From Chloroflexota bacterium (GTDB taxonomy: Bacteria; Chloroflexota; Anaerolineae; Thermoflexales; Thermoflexaceae): a stretch of DNA of 7,303 bases. The stretch spans positions 1 to 7,303 of the forward strand of contig JAUQQB010000138.1 in assembly GCA_030550075.1 (NCBI GenBank), read 5' to 3'. Position numbers and translations under genes: made by a program. Below, one piece after another: positions 1 to 5,976 of this stretch; positions within the stretch are counted from its first letter, which is position 1, and each line of letters opens with the position of its first letter. Under the pieces are notes generated by a model that was given only the letters and a program-made list of their open reading frames with translations, did no database searches and had not been told where the DNA came from.

Positions 1-806
1 GGTGTTTTGCCAAGCTCGCGGGCGATCCGCCGGACCTCCTCCAGCACCTGCCAGGCTCGCTCGCTCCGGAGATATCGCGAAAGCCATTCGCTGACCGCCC
101 CGCGGCTGCCGGAAGGGGGCGGCGCATCCCGCCGGTACTTCCCGGTGAGGAAACCGCCCGCCAGCGGGCTGTAGGGAATCACCCCCAGGCCCTGATCCCG
201 GCACAGGGCCATCAGCTCTCGCTCGAACTCCGCCCGATGCAGCAGGTTGTAATGCGGCTGCAAACTATCGAAGCGCGCCCATCCATGCTGATCGCTGATC
301 CACAGCGCCTTGCAAAGGAGCCAGGCCGGGAAGTTCGAGGCCCCGATGTAGCGCACCTTCCCCTGTCGCACCAGATCATCCAGCGCGCGAGGGGTCTCCT
401 CGAGCGGCGTCTCCTCATCCGGCCAGTGAACCTGATAGAGATCAATGTAATCGGTGCCCAGCCGCCGGAGGCTTTCCTCGACGGCTTCCATGATGTGCTT
501 TCGGGAAAGCCCCTGGTCATTCGGGCCCGGGCCCATCGGGCCGCGCACCTTCGTGGCGATGACCAGGGTTTCCCGTCGCTGTCCCTTCAGCCAGCGGCCG
601 ATGATTTCCTCCGTGCGACCGGCCCAGGCCCCCGGCGCCCAGTAGGGATAGATATCGGCTGTGTCCATGAAGTTGATGCCCGCATCCACGGCGGCGGAGA
701 GGATCCGATGCGCTGTGGGCTCATCCGCTGTCCAGCCGAAGGTCATGGTGCCCAGGCAAAGTGCTGAGACCCTGAGGCCCGTTCGCCCCAATGTCCGGTA
801 TTCCAT
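1..806 (-). CDS. Aldo/keto reductase (C-terminal end cut by window edge)
   Basis: NAD(P)H-dependent cytoplasmic oxidoreductase of the aldo/keto reductase superfamily (TIM barrel); the physiological substrate cannot be told from sequence. The window holds 268 residues from the start, with the reading frame still open at base 1; a full protein would be about 310-330 residues. The N-terminus MEYRTLGRTGLRVSALCLGT is typical of the family. The catalytic tetrad is visible: Asp48 and Tyr53 in FMDTADIY, Lys86 in IATKV and His127 in YQVHW. GASNF (155-159), QPHYN (183-187) and SPLAGGFLTGKYRR (213-226) are standard AKR signatures. The ATG is preceded by GGAGGG on the minus strand (about 813-818), a good ribosome binding site. 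It lies 210 bp downstream of the thioesterase gene on the same strand. The absent C-terminus leaves the cofactor-binding tail unseen. Family call is secure; subfamily is not. Confidence 0.95.
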   Translation of the reverse strand, partial: MEYRTLGRTGLRVSALCLGTMTFGWTADEPTAHRILSAAVDAGINFMDTADIYPYWAPGAWAGRTEEIIGRWLKGQRRETLVIATKVRGPMGPGPNDQGLSRKHIMEAVEESLRRLGTDYIDLYQVHWPDEETPLEETPRALDDLVRQGKVRYIGASNFPAWLLCKALWISDQHGWARFDSLQPHYNLLHRAEFERELMALCRDQGLGVIPYSPLAGGFLTGKYRRDAPPPSGSRGAVSEWLSRYLRSERAWQVLEEVRRIARELGKT

Positions 807-878
807 CGTCGTCCCTCCGATGCGCAGTGCTTTGTCCAGTTAATCTGGCACAGAATGAGCCCCACCTCTTTCTTCTTC

Positions 879-913
879 CCTCTCCCCATGCCGCTTCGCG
901 GCGTAGGGAGAGG
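879..913. repeat. Dispersed hairpin repeat, copy A
   Basis: Imperfect inverted repeat with arms 879-894 and 898-913 around a TTC loop, with one G-T wobble pair and one mismatch. It lies in the gap between the thioesterase and the aldo/keto reductase genes. Its outer CCTCTCCCCATGC-type arm and inner CCGC/GCGG stem resemble the hairpin at 1522-1561, so the two look like members of one REP-like family. Without a T-run it is not a canonical terminator, though it could stabilise or end minus-strand transcripts. Confidence 0.6.
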
Positions 914-922
914 TCCGGCATG

Positions 923-940
923 AAAATTCCCGCAGGGGAA
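923..940 (-). terminator. Weak terminator-like hairpin after the thioesterase gene
   Basis: On the minus strand, TTCCC (940-936), a four-base loop and GGGAA (931-927) are followed by TTTT (926-923), about 77 bases past the thioesterase stop. The stem is only five base pairs, so this is a low-confidence intrinsic terminator candidate. The stronger hairpin at 879-913 follows directly. Confidence 0.25.
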
Positions 941-1016
941 GAATCAACCGTTCAGTCTGCCGGATTGAGGTCATCAGAAAGGAACGCCAAGATGGAAACA
1001 GGACGCGTAAGCTTCG

Positions 1017-1484
1017 CTAGGATTCCACCTGGATCTTCTGATCCCCAAAGGCATCCATGCGAGGTCCCTGAGCGAGGAGGGATCGCCAGATCTCTGGGAT
1101 CACGGTGACCTGGCCATTGCGGTCCAGGCAGATATGCTTGGTCCAGCCTGTAGTCAGGCGCTCCCCTGTGTCGGCGTTGTAAACCGCATAGCCGAAGGTG
1201 ATGGCGCGGCTGCGGACCTCCTCTACCCAGGTGCGCACCGTGACGCGCTCGCCGTAGCGGGCGGGGGCCTCGTAACGGGCGTGCGCCTCCGCCACGGCAA
1301 ACAGGGCCCCACTGCGCTCGATCTCCGCGTAGTCCGCCCCGCAGGCGCGCATATACTGGCTGCGCCCCTCCTCAAACCAGACCAGATAGGCGCTGTGATG
1401 CACAATGCCCATCTGGTCGGTCTCCGCATAGCGCACGTAAAACGTCGTCGCCACGACCGGTCGATTCCCGGATGCTTCCCGCAT
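1017..1484 (-). CDS. YbgC/4HBT-family acyl-CoA thioesterase
   Basis: A 155-residue single hotdog-fold enzyme of the 4-hydroxybenzoyl-CoA thioesterase/YbgC family, expected to hydrolyse acyl-CoA thioesters in the cytoplasm as a tetramer. The family's N-terminal motif is present at 17-36, VRYAETDQMGIVHHSAYLVW, with the catalytic Asp at residue 23 and the following HH/Y pattern, then FEEGRSQYMR at the start of the central helix. Length matches the family (about 130-150). The ATG at 1484 is the only ATG at the N-terminus, and an in-frame TGA lies 18 bases upstream, so the frame cannot extend. No Shine-Dalgarno is seen before it (the preceding bases are CCCTCCC); GTG at codon 11 is an alternative start. 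The gene lies 161 bp downstream of the RseP-like gene in the same direction. Substrate unknown; no Tol-Pal genes are adjacent, so the classical ybgC context is absent. Confidence 0.9.
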   Translation of the reverse strand: MREASGNRPVVATTFYVRYAETDQMGIVHHSAYLVWFEEGRSQYMRACGADYAEIERSGALFAVAEAHARYEAPARYGERVTVRTWVEEVRSRAITFGYAVYNADTGERLTTGWTKHICLDRNGQVTVIPEIWRSLLAQGPRMDAFGDQKIQVES

Positions 1485-1521
1485 GGGAGGGTTTCGCTTT
1501 CAGGAGATGGTTCTTCCGGGC

Positions 1522-1561
1522 TTTCCCTCCATGCACCGCGGAGCGGTGCGAGGAGAGGGAA
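1522..1561. repeat. Dispersed hairpin repeat, copy B
   Basis: Inverted repeat centred on a GGA loop (1540-1542): GCACCGC (1533-1539) pairs perfectly with GCGGTGC (1543-1549), and TTTCCCTCC (1522-1530) pairs with the GGAGAGGGAA side (1552-1561) allowing one bulge, one T-G wobble and an A-A mismatch at the junction. Overall layout (pyrimidine-rich CCCTCC outer arm, CATGC junction, GC-rich tip, AGGGA return arm) matches the hairpin at 879-913. It sits between the RseP-like gene and the thioesterase start. Confidence 0.55.
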
Positions 1562-1567
1562 GGAGGA

Positions 1568-1605
1568 TTTCCTGCGTGGGGCGGCGCGCCGCCCCAGGCA
1601 GGAAA
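1568..1605. repeat. Near-perfect 38-bp palindrome downstream of the RseP-like gene
   Basis: Arms 1568-1586 and 1587-1605 are reverse complements except for one G-G mismatch (1576/1597); the centre is GGGGCGGCGCGCCGCCCC (1578-1595). The element starts about 40 bases beyond the rseP stop on the minus strand. A hairpin of this strength could act as a transcript 3' end or RNA-stability element. On the minus strand only a short A-rich stretch follows it, and on the plus strand AAAAACAGG follows, so it is not a canonical rho-independent terminator. Confidence 0.6.
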
Positions 1606-1645
1606 AACAGGAAAAAAGAGATTCTGTGGTCCACGGGCGCCCCTT

Positions 1646-2734
1646 TTACGGACCTGCCGACCGGGAGAGTTCGCCAACCTCCCGAACGGTCAGGAAAAAC
1701 AGGAGCGCCAGCAGGAAGAAGAAGCCGATCAGATGGATGACCCGCTCTCGCCGCGGATCCAGCCGCCGACCCCGGATCGCCTCCACCAGCACAAACAGAA
1801 TCCGCCCGCCATCCAGAGCGGGGATCGGCAACAGGTTGGTGAAAGCGATGGCCAAGCTGATCAGCGCAATGAATGTGAGGAACACATCCGGCGATCCCAC
1901 CTGCACACTGGTCTGGAGCGCTTCCCCAGCCTCCGCCCCAATCCGAACCGGACCCGCCGGCTGAAGCACGCCCGGGGGGACGAGCCCCAGCACAATACGG
2001 GCCGGCAGGCTGAAGAGCTGTCCGATCAGGACGGCGAACATCGCCGTGCCCCGCGCAATTGCTCCCGAAACGCTGAAGCGCTGGATCCGACTGTAATCCG
2101 GCACGGTGGCGATGATCACCCCCATCGCTCCCTGGCCGGGGGGCGGATTCGGCCGCACATACACGGAAACCTCCCGCTCCACGCCATCTCGACGGATCCG
2201 CAGGGTCACCGTTTGCCCCCGGCGGTCCTGCGCCAGCTTTCGCACCTCCTCGGTGGTGGAGACGGAAACCCCATCCAGGGCGAGGATGAGATCGCCCGAT
2301 TGAAGGCCGGCCCGAGCAGCCGGCGATTCCGGAGCGACCTCCTGGATCTGCACCTGAGGGGCAGGAACTCCGAGCAGGAAGATCAGGATCAACACCCCCC
2401 AGGCCACCAGCATGTTCATCGACGGGCCCGCGGCCAGGATCAGGAGTCGCCACGGCCAGGGCCGGGCGGCGAATCCATCGGGAACCTCCGGGTCATCTTC
2501 CCCCCGCAACCGCACGAAGCCCCCAAAGGGGATGGCGTTGATGGAAAGCACCGTCTCCCCCCAGCGGCCCAGGGTCACCAGGCGTGGAGGGAAACCGAAT
2601 CCGAACTCCTCGACTGCCACCTTTCCCAGCTTTGCCGTGAGCAGGTGTCCCAGCTCGTGGAAAAAAATCAAAGGGCCCAGAACCAGCAGGAATCCCAGGA
2701 TCCCCCAGGGCACTCCGATCATTGGCTCGGTCAT
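1646..2734 (-). CDS. rseP: RseP-type intramembrane zinc metalloprotease (site-2 protease, M50B)
   Basis: A 362-residue polytopic membrane protease that cuts transmembrane substrates within the bilayer, such as anti-sigma factors or leftover signal peptides. The zinc-binding HELGH is at 26-30 inside the first membrane segment (about 11-33), and the third zinc ligand, Asp308, is in NLLPIPALDGG (300-310). Between them are a membrane segment with the family GPSMN motif (103-107) and one PDZ domain (about 127-195; SPAARAGLQSGDLILALDG at 137-155). Further hydrophobic segments lie at about 228-252, 284-305 and 334-350. One PDZ domain, as in many Gram-positive and Chloroflexota homologues, contrasts with the two of E. 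coli RseP. GGAGGAA lies just before the ATG. It is 103 bp downstream of the mevalonate-pathway decarboxylase. The physiological substrate is not shown by the sequence. Confidence 0.96.
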   Translation of the reverse strand: MTEPMIGVPWGILGFLLVLGPLIFFHELGHLLTAKLGKVAVEEFGFGFPPRLVTLGRWGETVLSINAIPFGGFVRLRGEDDPEVPDGFAARPWPWRLLILAAGPSMNMLVAWGVLILIFLLGVPAPQVQIQEVAPESPAARAGLQSGDLILALDGVSVSTTEEVRKLAQDRRGQTVTLRIRRDGVEREVSVYVRPNPPPGQGAMGVIIATVPDYSRIQRFSVSGAIARGTAMFAVLIGQLFSLPARIVLGLVPPGVLQPAGPVRIGAEAGEALQTSVQVGSPDVFLTFIALISLAIAFTNLLPIPALDGGRILFVLVEAIRGRRLDPRRERVIHLIGFFFLLALLFFLTVREVGELSRSAGP

Positions 2735-2837
2735 GGTTCCTCCGTAAAGGCTTTTTCAAGCGGGCTCGCTGCGCAATTACGATGGAAGGCACTTTTTTCT
2801 CAGAGCAGGACCATCCCTCGCCTCATGATGCGCAACA

Positions 2838-3824
2838 TTACGAACGCGGGATGCGGCATGCTCCACCCCCCGGACCGCTGGCCAGCACCCGTCGCACGCC
2901 GGGCACCCGCTGGAGGCGCCGGGCGACCTCATCCGCCACCTCCATTGGACAGAGAACATGCACATTCGGCCCGGCGTCCAGGGTGAAGGCCACCGGCAAC
3001 CCTTCGTCCCGCCAGCGACGGACCGCCTGCAGGACCGTGATGGTGGCCGGCTCCCAGTAAAACAACGGGGGCCGCGAGGTCATCATCACCGCATGCATCC
3101 AGATCGCATCCGTCTCCACGATCTCCGCCAGGGCCTCGAAGTCCCGACGCCAGATGGCCTCCCGACAGCGGGCGACCCGCTCGGGCGCCGTCGCCACCCG
3201 CAGGGCATGGAGCGGGCTGGTGGCTGCCCGGCGATGGCCCTCGCTGGAGCCCACCGCCTTATGCTGTTCGCTAAGGATGGCGATCACATCCCACAACGCC
3301 CAGTGCTCGGGAGGCGCGATGCTGTAGGCGTAAGAATCCTCATGGCGATCCCCGGCCACCCACTCCACAAAGCCCGGAGGCATGGAGCGGCAGGCCGACC
3401 CGGAGCCGAGCCGGGCGAGGATCGAGAGCTCGCGTTCCGAAAGATCCATCCCCAGCGCCGCGGCAGCCGCCACCGCCAGCGCCGCGAACGCCGCCGCCGA
3501 GGAAGCCAGCCCTACACCGGCCGGGATATCCGTGTTCGATTCCACCACCGCCCGCCCGCGAAACCCGGCCATCCCCCGGACATGATGGAGGAAGGCCTCC
3601 ACCCGATCCCGGGCCGGGCCTTCCACCGGGCTCCCGTTCAGGATGAGCGCGTCAGGGCCTTCTTCCTCGAGAAAAGTCACCGTGGTGATGGTGCGCAGCG
3701 CGCCCAGATTCATCGAGAGCGAGGGATTCGCCGGAAGCCGGAGCTGATCGTCCCGATTCCCCCAGTATTTGATGAACGCGATGTTCGGATGCGCCTGCGC
3801 CGTTGCTCGTCGAATCGCCTCCAT
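2838..3824 (-). CDS. mvaD: Mevalonate-pathway decarboxylase (diphosphomevalonate or phosphomevalonate decarboxylase)
   Basis: A 328-residue GHMP-superfamily enzyme that performs ATP-dependent decarboxylation of a phosphorylated mevalonate to an isopentenyl phosphate, feeding isoprenoid synthesis in the cytoplasm. Visible signatures: HPNIAFIKYWGNRD (12-25) with conserved Lys19; LPANPSLSM (30-38); the GHMP phosphate loop PAGVGLASSAAAFAAL (101-116); GSGSACRS (140-147) with Arg146; and the catalytic-base Asp283 in FTLDAGPNVHVL (280-291). These align with yeast Mvd1 KYWGKRD, GSGSACRS and TFDAGPN. The position equal to the second Lys of KYWGK (yeast Lys22, Lys21 in Staphylococcus) is Asn23 here. 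That residue is reported to contact the substrate diphosphate, so the enzyme may use 5-phosphomevalonate, as shown for Roseiflexus castenholzii. The start ATG follows AAGAGGAA. Decarboxylase family certain; substrate unresolved. Confidence 0.93.
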   Translation of the reverse strand: MEAIRRATAQAHPNIAFIKYWGNRDDQLRLPANPSLSMNLGALRTITTVTFLEEEGPDALILNGSPVEGPARDRVEAFLHHVRGMAGFRGRAVVESNTDIPAGVGLASSAAAFAALAVAAAAALGMDLSERELSILARLGSGSACRSMPPGFVEWVAGDRHEDSYAYSIAPPEHWALWDVIAILSEQHKAVGSSEGHRRAATSPLHALRVATAPERVARCREAIWRRDFEALAEIVETDAIWMHAVMMTSRPPLFYWEPATITVLQAVRRWRDEGLPVAFTLDAGPNVHVLCPMEVADEVARRLQRVPGVRRVLASGPGGGACRIPRS

Positions 3825-3921
3825 TTCCTCTTACCTGGATCTCGCCACATCGAATCAGCTTCAGGATCGTTGCTTGAGCAAGCTGAAATCCCACAACCGG
3901 GCGCAGCCGTTCCGGTGATTC

Positions 3922-3930
3922 AGTCTAACA
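3922..3930 (-). promoter_or_regulatory. Possible extended -10 promoter for mvaD
   Basis: Minus-strand TGTTAGACT gives an extended -10 (TGn followed by TAGACT, four of six matches to TATAAT). The -35 position holds TGCGCA (3950-3945), a poor match to TTGACA. It would place the start of transcription roughly 90 bases before the mvaD ATG. Sequence-only guess. Confidence 0.3.
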
Positions 3931-4081
3931 CAATTGATAGGAGTTGCGCAGCTGGTTTTCTCCTGAGGATTGTGGGATGGGGTCATTCCATCTCCTCTCG
4001 CAAGCCCCGAACGGTGTAACCCCTAAAATCGAATCTGGAGCATGAGTTGCGCGGTTGATTCCCTGATGGAAACGAGCTTTT

Positions 4082-4101
4082 CATGGTTTTCACGAACCAT
4101 G
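4082..4101. other. Short perfect hairpin downstream of the Asp-box gene
   Basis: CATGGTT (4082-4088) pairs with AACCATG (4095-4101) around a six-base loop. It lies about 55 bases beyond the stop of the Asp-box gene on the minus strand and has no T-run after it, so termination is only a possibility. Confidence 0.3.
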
Positions 4102-4154
4102 GAGGGGTTCGACGAGAGCCTCGCTTTTTGAAGAGCCCCACCGTATGATCGATC

Positions 4155-5570
4155 TCACCAGATCGGGACCGGTGGGAGCAAAAGGCGGGAAGCGGAGGGA
4201 AAGATCCCGCATGCCACCATAATATCCTCATCCCCGAAGCGGGTATCGCTCCAGGCAGCGCACACACGATCGCGCGCCACATCCAGGCCCCAGTAATCCC
4301 CCGGGGCCGGACTGATCGGGGGCACCCTCATGTTGAGATCGAAGGAGCGGCTGCTAACCCGGAACGCAAGGCTCCAGGTCCGGCCCCCGTCAGGGGAATA
4401 GGCGTAAAAGGCATCGAACAGGCGGTTCCGCGGATCCCGCCGGCGATCCAGCCAGAACAGATGCACCCATCCGCGGGAATCCACCCGCACAATCGGATGC
4501 ATGGCATCCCCCGGTGCAGCGAACGGGGTGGATACGCTCCAGGTGCGACCGCTATCCTCGCTGCGGGCGAAGGCCACCTCTGTTCCCAGAGCCTCTTGAA
4601 CGGAGAGCTCCGTCCACGTGACATACAGCCGATTCGCATCGTAAGGATCGGCGGCCGCGCTGGGAAGCGTGTAGAGCCGCCACAGGTCATAGGGCCGCAC
4701 CGGGCTGGGAGGCTGGAGGACGCTGGCCACTTTCCGCGGGGCCGAGAAGGAACGCCCGCCGTCGAAGGAGGTCACCACGCGGATCTCCCCCGTCGCGGTA
4801 GGAGACATCGGCTCCACATAGAACAGATAGACGGCGCCGTCCGCCCCGACCACCGGCATCGCCCCCTGAACACCCTCCCCTTCCGTCGCCGTCACCGGAG
4901 AGGACCAGGAAAGCCCGCCGTCCATCGAGTGGACCATCCATAGCACCTCGGCATGCATGGGGCGCCAGGCCACATAGAGGCGCCCATAGAACGGGCTGCC
5001 GGGCCGGCTATCGCGGGCCAGCCACGGCTTATCATCAAGGATCGTTGATGGATCCGAGATCACGGTCACCGCATCCCGCCACGTGCGCCCGCCATCCTCA
5101 GACCATGTCAGGAAAAGGCCATGATGGCGATAAGCCGGCGTCCCGGCGCCCAGGACCAGGACGTAGAAGCGCCCCTCCTCCGTCGCCAGGGCTACCGGAT
5201 CGCTTTGTCGGGTGATCGTGGGGGGGAGCCCGGGAAAGGGGAGCTGGATCGGCCAGGATCGCCCGCCGTCGAAGGAGACGTAGATCCAGACCTCCCGGGT
5301 GATATCCTGGGTGCGACGGAAATCCTTTGCCGCCACCACCAGGTTTTGAGGATCCCGGGGATGAATGGCCAGGCTGGGCTCCTGCTGGGCGAAGCCGCTG
5401 CGATCGTTGTTCGCCACCACATTGGGGCCCCAGAGCGGCGGGGGAAGCGGTTCCGCTTCGACCCGGGCCAGGGCCAGGAAAACCGCCAGCCCTGGCAGGA
5501 GCAACCATACGATGATCATCCTCGCAGGAAGCCCCCTTAACACCCCACTCCCTGTTAGCCGGCTTCGCAT
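4155..5570 (-). CDS. Secreted six-Asp-box (BNR) beta-propeller protein, sialidase-like, function unknown
   Basis: A 471-residue exported protein. Residues 1-17 are Arg-rich, 18-35 form a hydrophobic core (MIIVWLLLPGLAVFLALA), and a cleavage site may follow near VEA-EP; it could instead be a membrane anchor. The mature part carries six Asp-boxes (SxDxGxxW type) at 99-106, 157-164, 215-222, 268-275, 337-344 and 392-399, consistent with a six-bladed propeller. QQEPSLAIHPRDPQNLVV (62-79), LDRRRDPRNRLFDAFYAYS (374-392) and GDYWGLDVARDRVCAAWSDTR (424-444) resemble bacterial sialidase-like/BNR repeat proteins. The FRIP-type arginine motif of true exo-sialidases is not evident, so enzymatic activity is doubtful. 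Start chosen at 5570 (RBS GTAGAGGAA), because extending to 5840 would bury a plausible promoter. The frame ends 330 bp before mvaD. Confidence 0.85.
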   Translation of the reverse strand: MRSRLTGSGVLRGLPARMIIVWLLLPGLAVFLALARVEAEPLPPPLWGPNVVANNDRSGFAQQEPSLAIHPRDPQNLVVAAKDFRRTQDITREVWIYVSFDGGRSWPIQLPFPGLPPTITRQSDPVALATEEGRFYVLVLGAGTPAYRHHGLFLTWSEDGGRTWRDAVTVISDPSTILDDKPWLARDSRPGSPFYGRLYVAWRPMHAEVLWMVHSMDGGLSWSSPVTATEGEGVQGAMPVVGADGAVYLFYVEPMSPTATGEIRVVTSFDGGRSFSAPRKVASVLQPPSPVRPYDLWRLYTLPSAAADPYDANRLYVTWTELSVQEALGTEVAFARSEDSGRTWSVSTPFAAPGDAMHPIVRVDSRGWVHLFWLDRRRDPRNRLFDAFYAYSPDGGRTWSLAFRVSSRSFDLNMRVPPISPAPGDYWGLDVARDRVCAAWSDTRFGDEDIMVACGIFPSASRLLLPPVPIW

Positions 5571-5761
5571 TTCCTCTACCCATCCATAAGGCGTTACGCC
5601 GTTGACCTTCCCCTGGTTTTTTCCGGTCGGGCCCGGTGCCCTCGGCGCCCGGCCTGATCCCCGCAATATTTTCAAAGAAAGGATCATCCGTCCTGTTCGC
5701 GGATCCGGATCCCCAGCCATAACTGGGCAAAGCCCTGCTGCTTTCAACAGTGCTTGTGGGG

Positions 5762-5770
5762 ATTCTATCA
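5762..5770 (-). promoter_or_regulatory. Possible extended -10 promoter for the Asp-box gene
   Basis: Minus-strand TGATAGAAT is TGn plus TAGAAT, five of six matches to TATAAT. No good -35 is visible at 17 bases upstream, as is tolerated for extended -10 promoters. It would start transcription near 5755, upstream of the chosen ATG at 5570 and inside the longer open frame. Confidence 0.4.
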
Positions 5771-5868
5771 CTGAACCAGCCCCCCTCGCAGCTTGGCGGG
5801 CGCTTTCCACCGGGAGCGGAGGACGGCACTGGCTTTCCATCCCGCCCGGACGGCGAGCTACGCTAAAC

Positions 5869-5874
5869 TACAAT
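5869..5874 (+). promoter_or_regulatory. Weak -10-like element upstream of the YgfZ-like gene
   Basis: TACAAT matches the -10 consensus at five of six positions, about 100 bases upstream of the start codon, in an AT-richer patch (CTAAACTACAATCTAAAC). No recognisable -35 lies at 16-18 bases before it, so it is only a suggestion. Confidence 0.2.
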
Positions 5875-5976
5875 CTAAACGCTGTTGCATTCGCCTCACC
5901 TCCCGGCAAGCCCCTCACTGGAATCAGGCGTTAGGCCGCTTGCCTGTGGGCGATCACAAACAGGGGGAATGGATCG

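Larger units (their letters stand above)
3825..4154. other. Intergenic region (330 bp) between the Asp-box gene and mvaD
   Basis: No convincing gene is seen here. It holds a possible minus-strand promoter (3922-3930), a 9-bp inverted repeat flanking it (3888-3896 and 3970-3978), a 7-bp inverted repeat in the mvaD leader (3855-3861 with 3880-3886), and a small hairpin at 4082-4101. Short open frames crossing it show no recognisable protein features. Confidence 0.6.
5571..5976. other. Divergent intergenic region (406 bp) between the Asp-box gene and the YgfZ-like gene
   Basis: No convincing gene. On the minus strand, a candidate promoter at 5762-5770 would leave a leader of about 185 bases that can form GC-rich hairpins: GGATCC repeats around 5700-5712, and CGGGC/GCCCG pairing around GCC-GAG-GGC at roughly 5630-5655. 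I compared the leader by eye with the main riboswitch motifs I know (GEMM, ydaO, cobalamin, Pfl) and saw no match. On the plus strand only a weak -10 (TACAAT, 5869-5874) was noticed. Confidence 0.55.

Noticed and set aside
1599..1704. 14-bp direct repeat CAGGAAAAACAGGA at 1599-1612 and 1691-1704, as possible insertion footprint
   Set aside because: The second copy is within rseP coding sequence, no mobile element lies between them, and one such match in 7 kb is plausible by chance.
1472..2986. Long plus-strand open frame antisense to rseP
   Set aside because: Its product is low-complexity, with no recognisable domain, and it mirrors the high-GC rseP coding strand, which has clear family motifs.
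2958..4019. Long plus-strand open frame antisense to mvaD
   Set aside because: It is an Arg/His/Pro-rich shadow of the well-supported mvaD frame.
3983..4282. Small minus-strand open frame overlapping the end of the Asp-box gene
   Set aside because: It overlaps a supported gene in another frame and shows no domain or convincing RBS.
5571..5761. Known riboswitch in the Asp-box gene leader
   Set aside because: By eye it has no conserved core of the GEMM, ydaO, cobalamin or Pfl classes.
5571..5840. N-terminal extension of the Asp-box protein
   Set aside because: It has no signal peptide at its start, is low in recognisable protein character and contains a plausible promoter; the internal ATG has a good RBS just before an Arg-rich region and hydrophobic core.
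5602..5934. Plus-strand open frame in the divergent region
   Set aside because: The product is Pro/Gly/Arg-rich with no domain, and it overlaps likely regulatory sequence.
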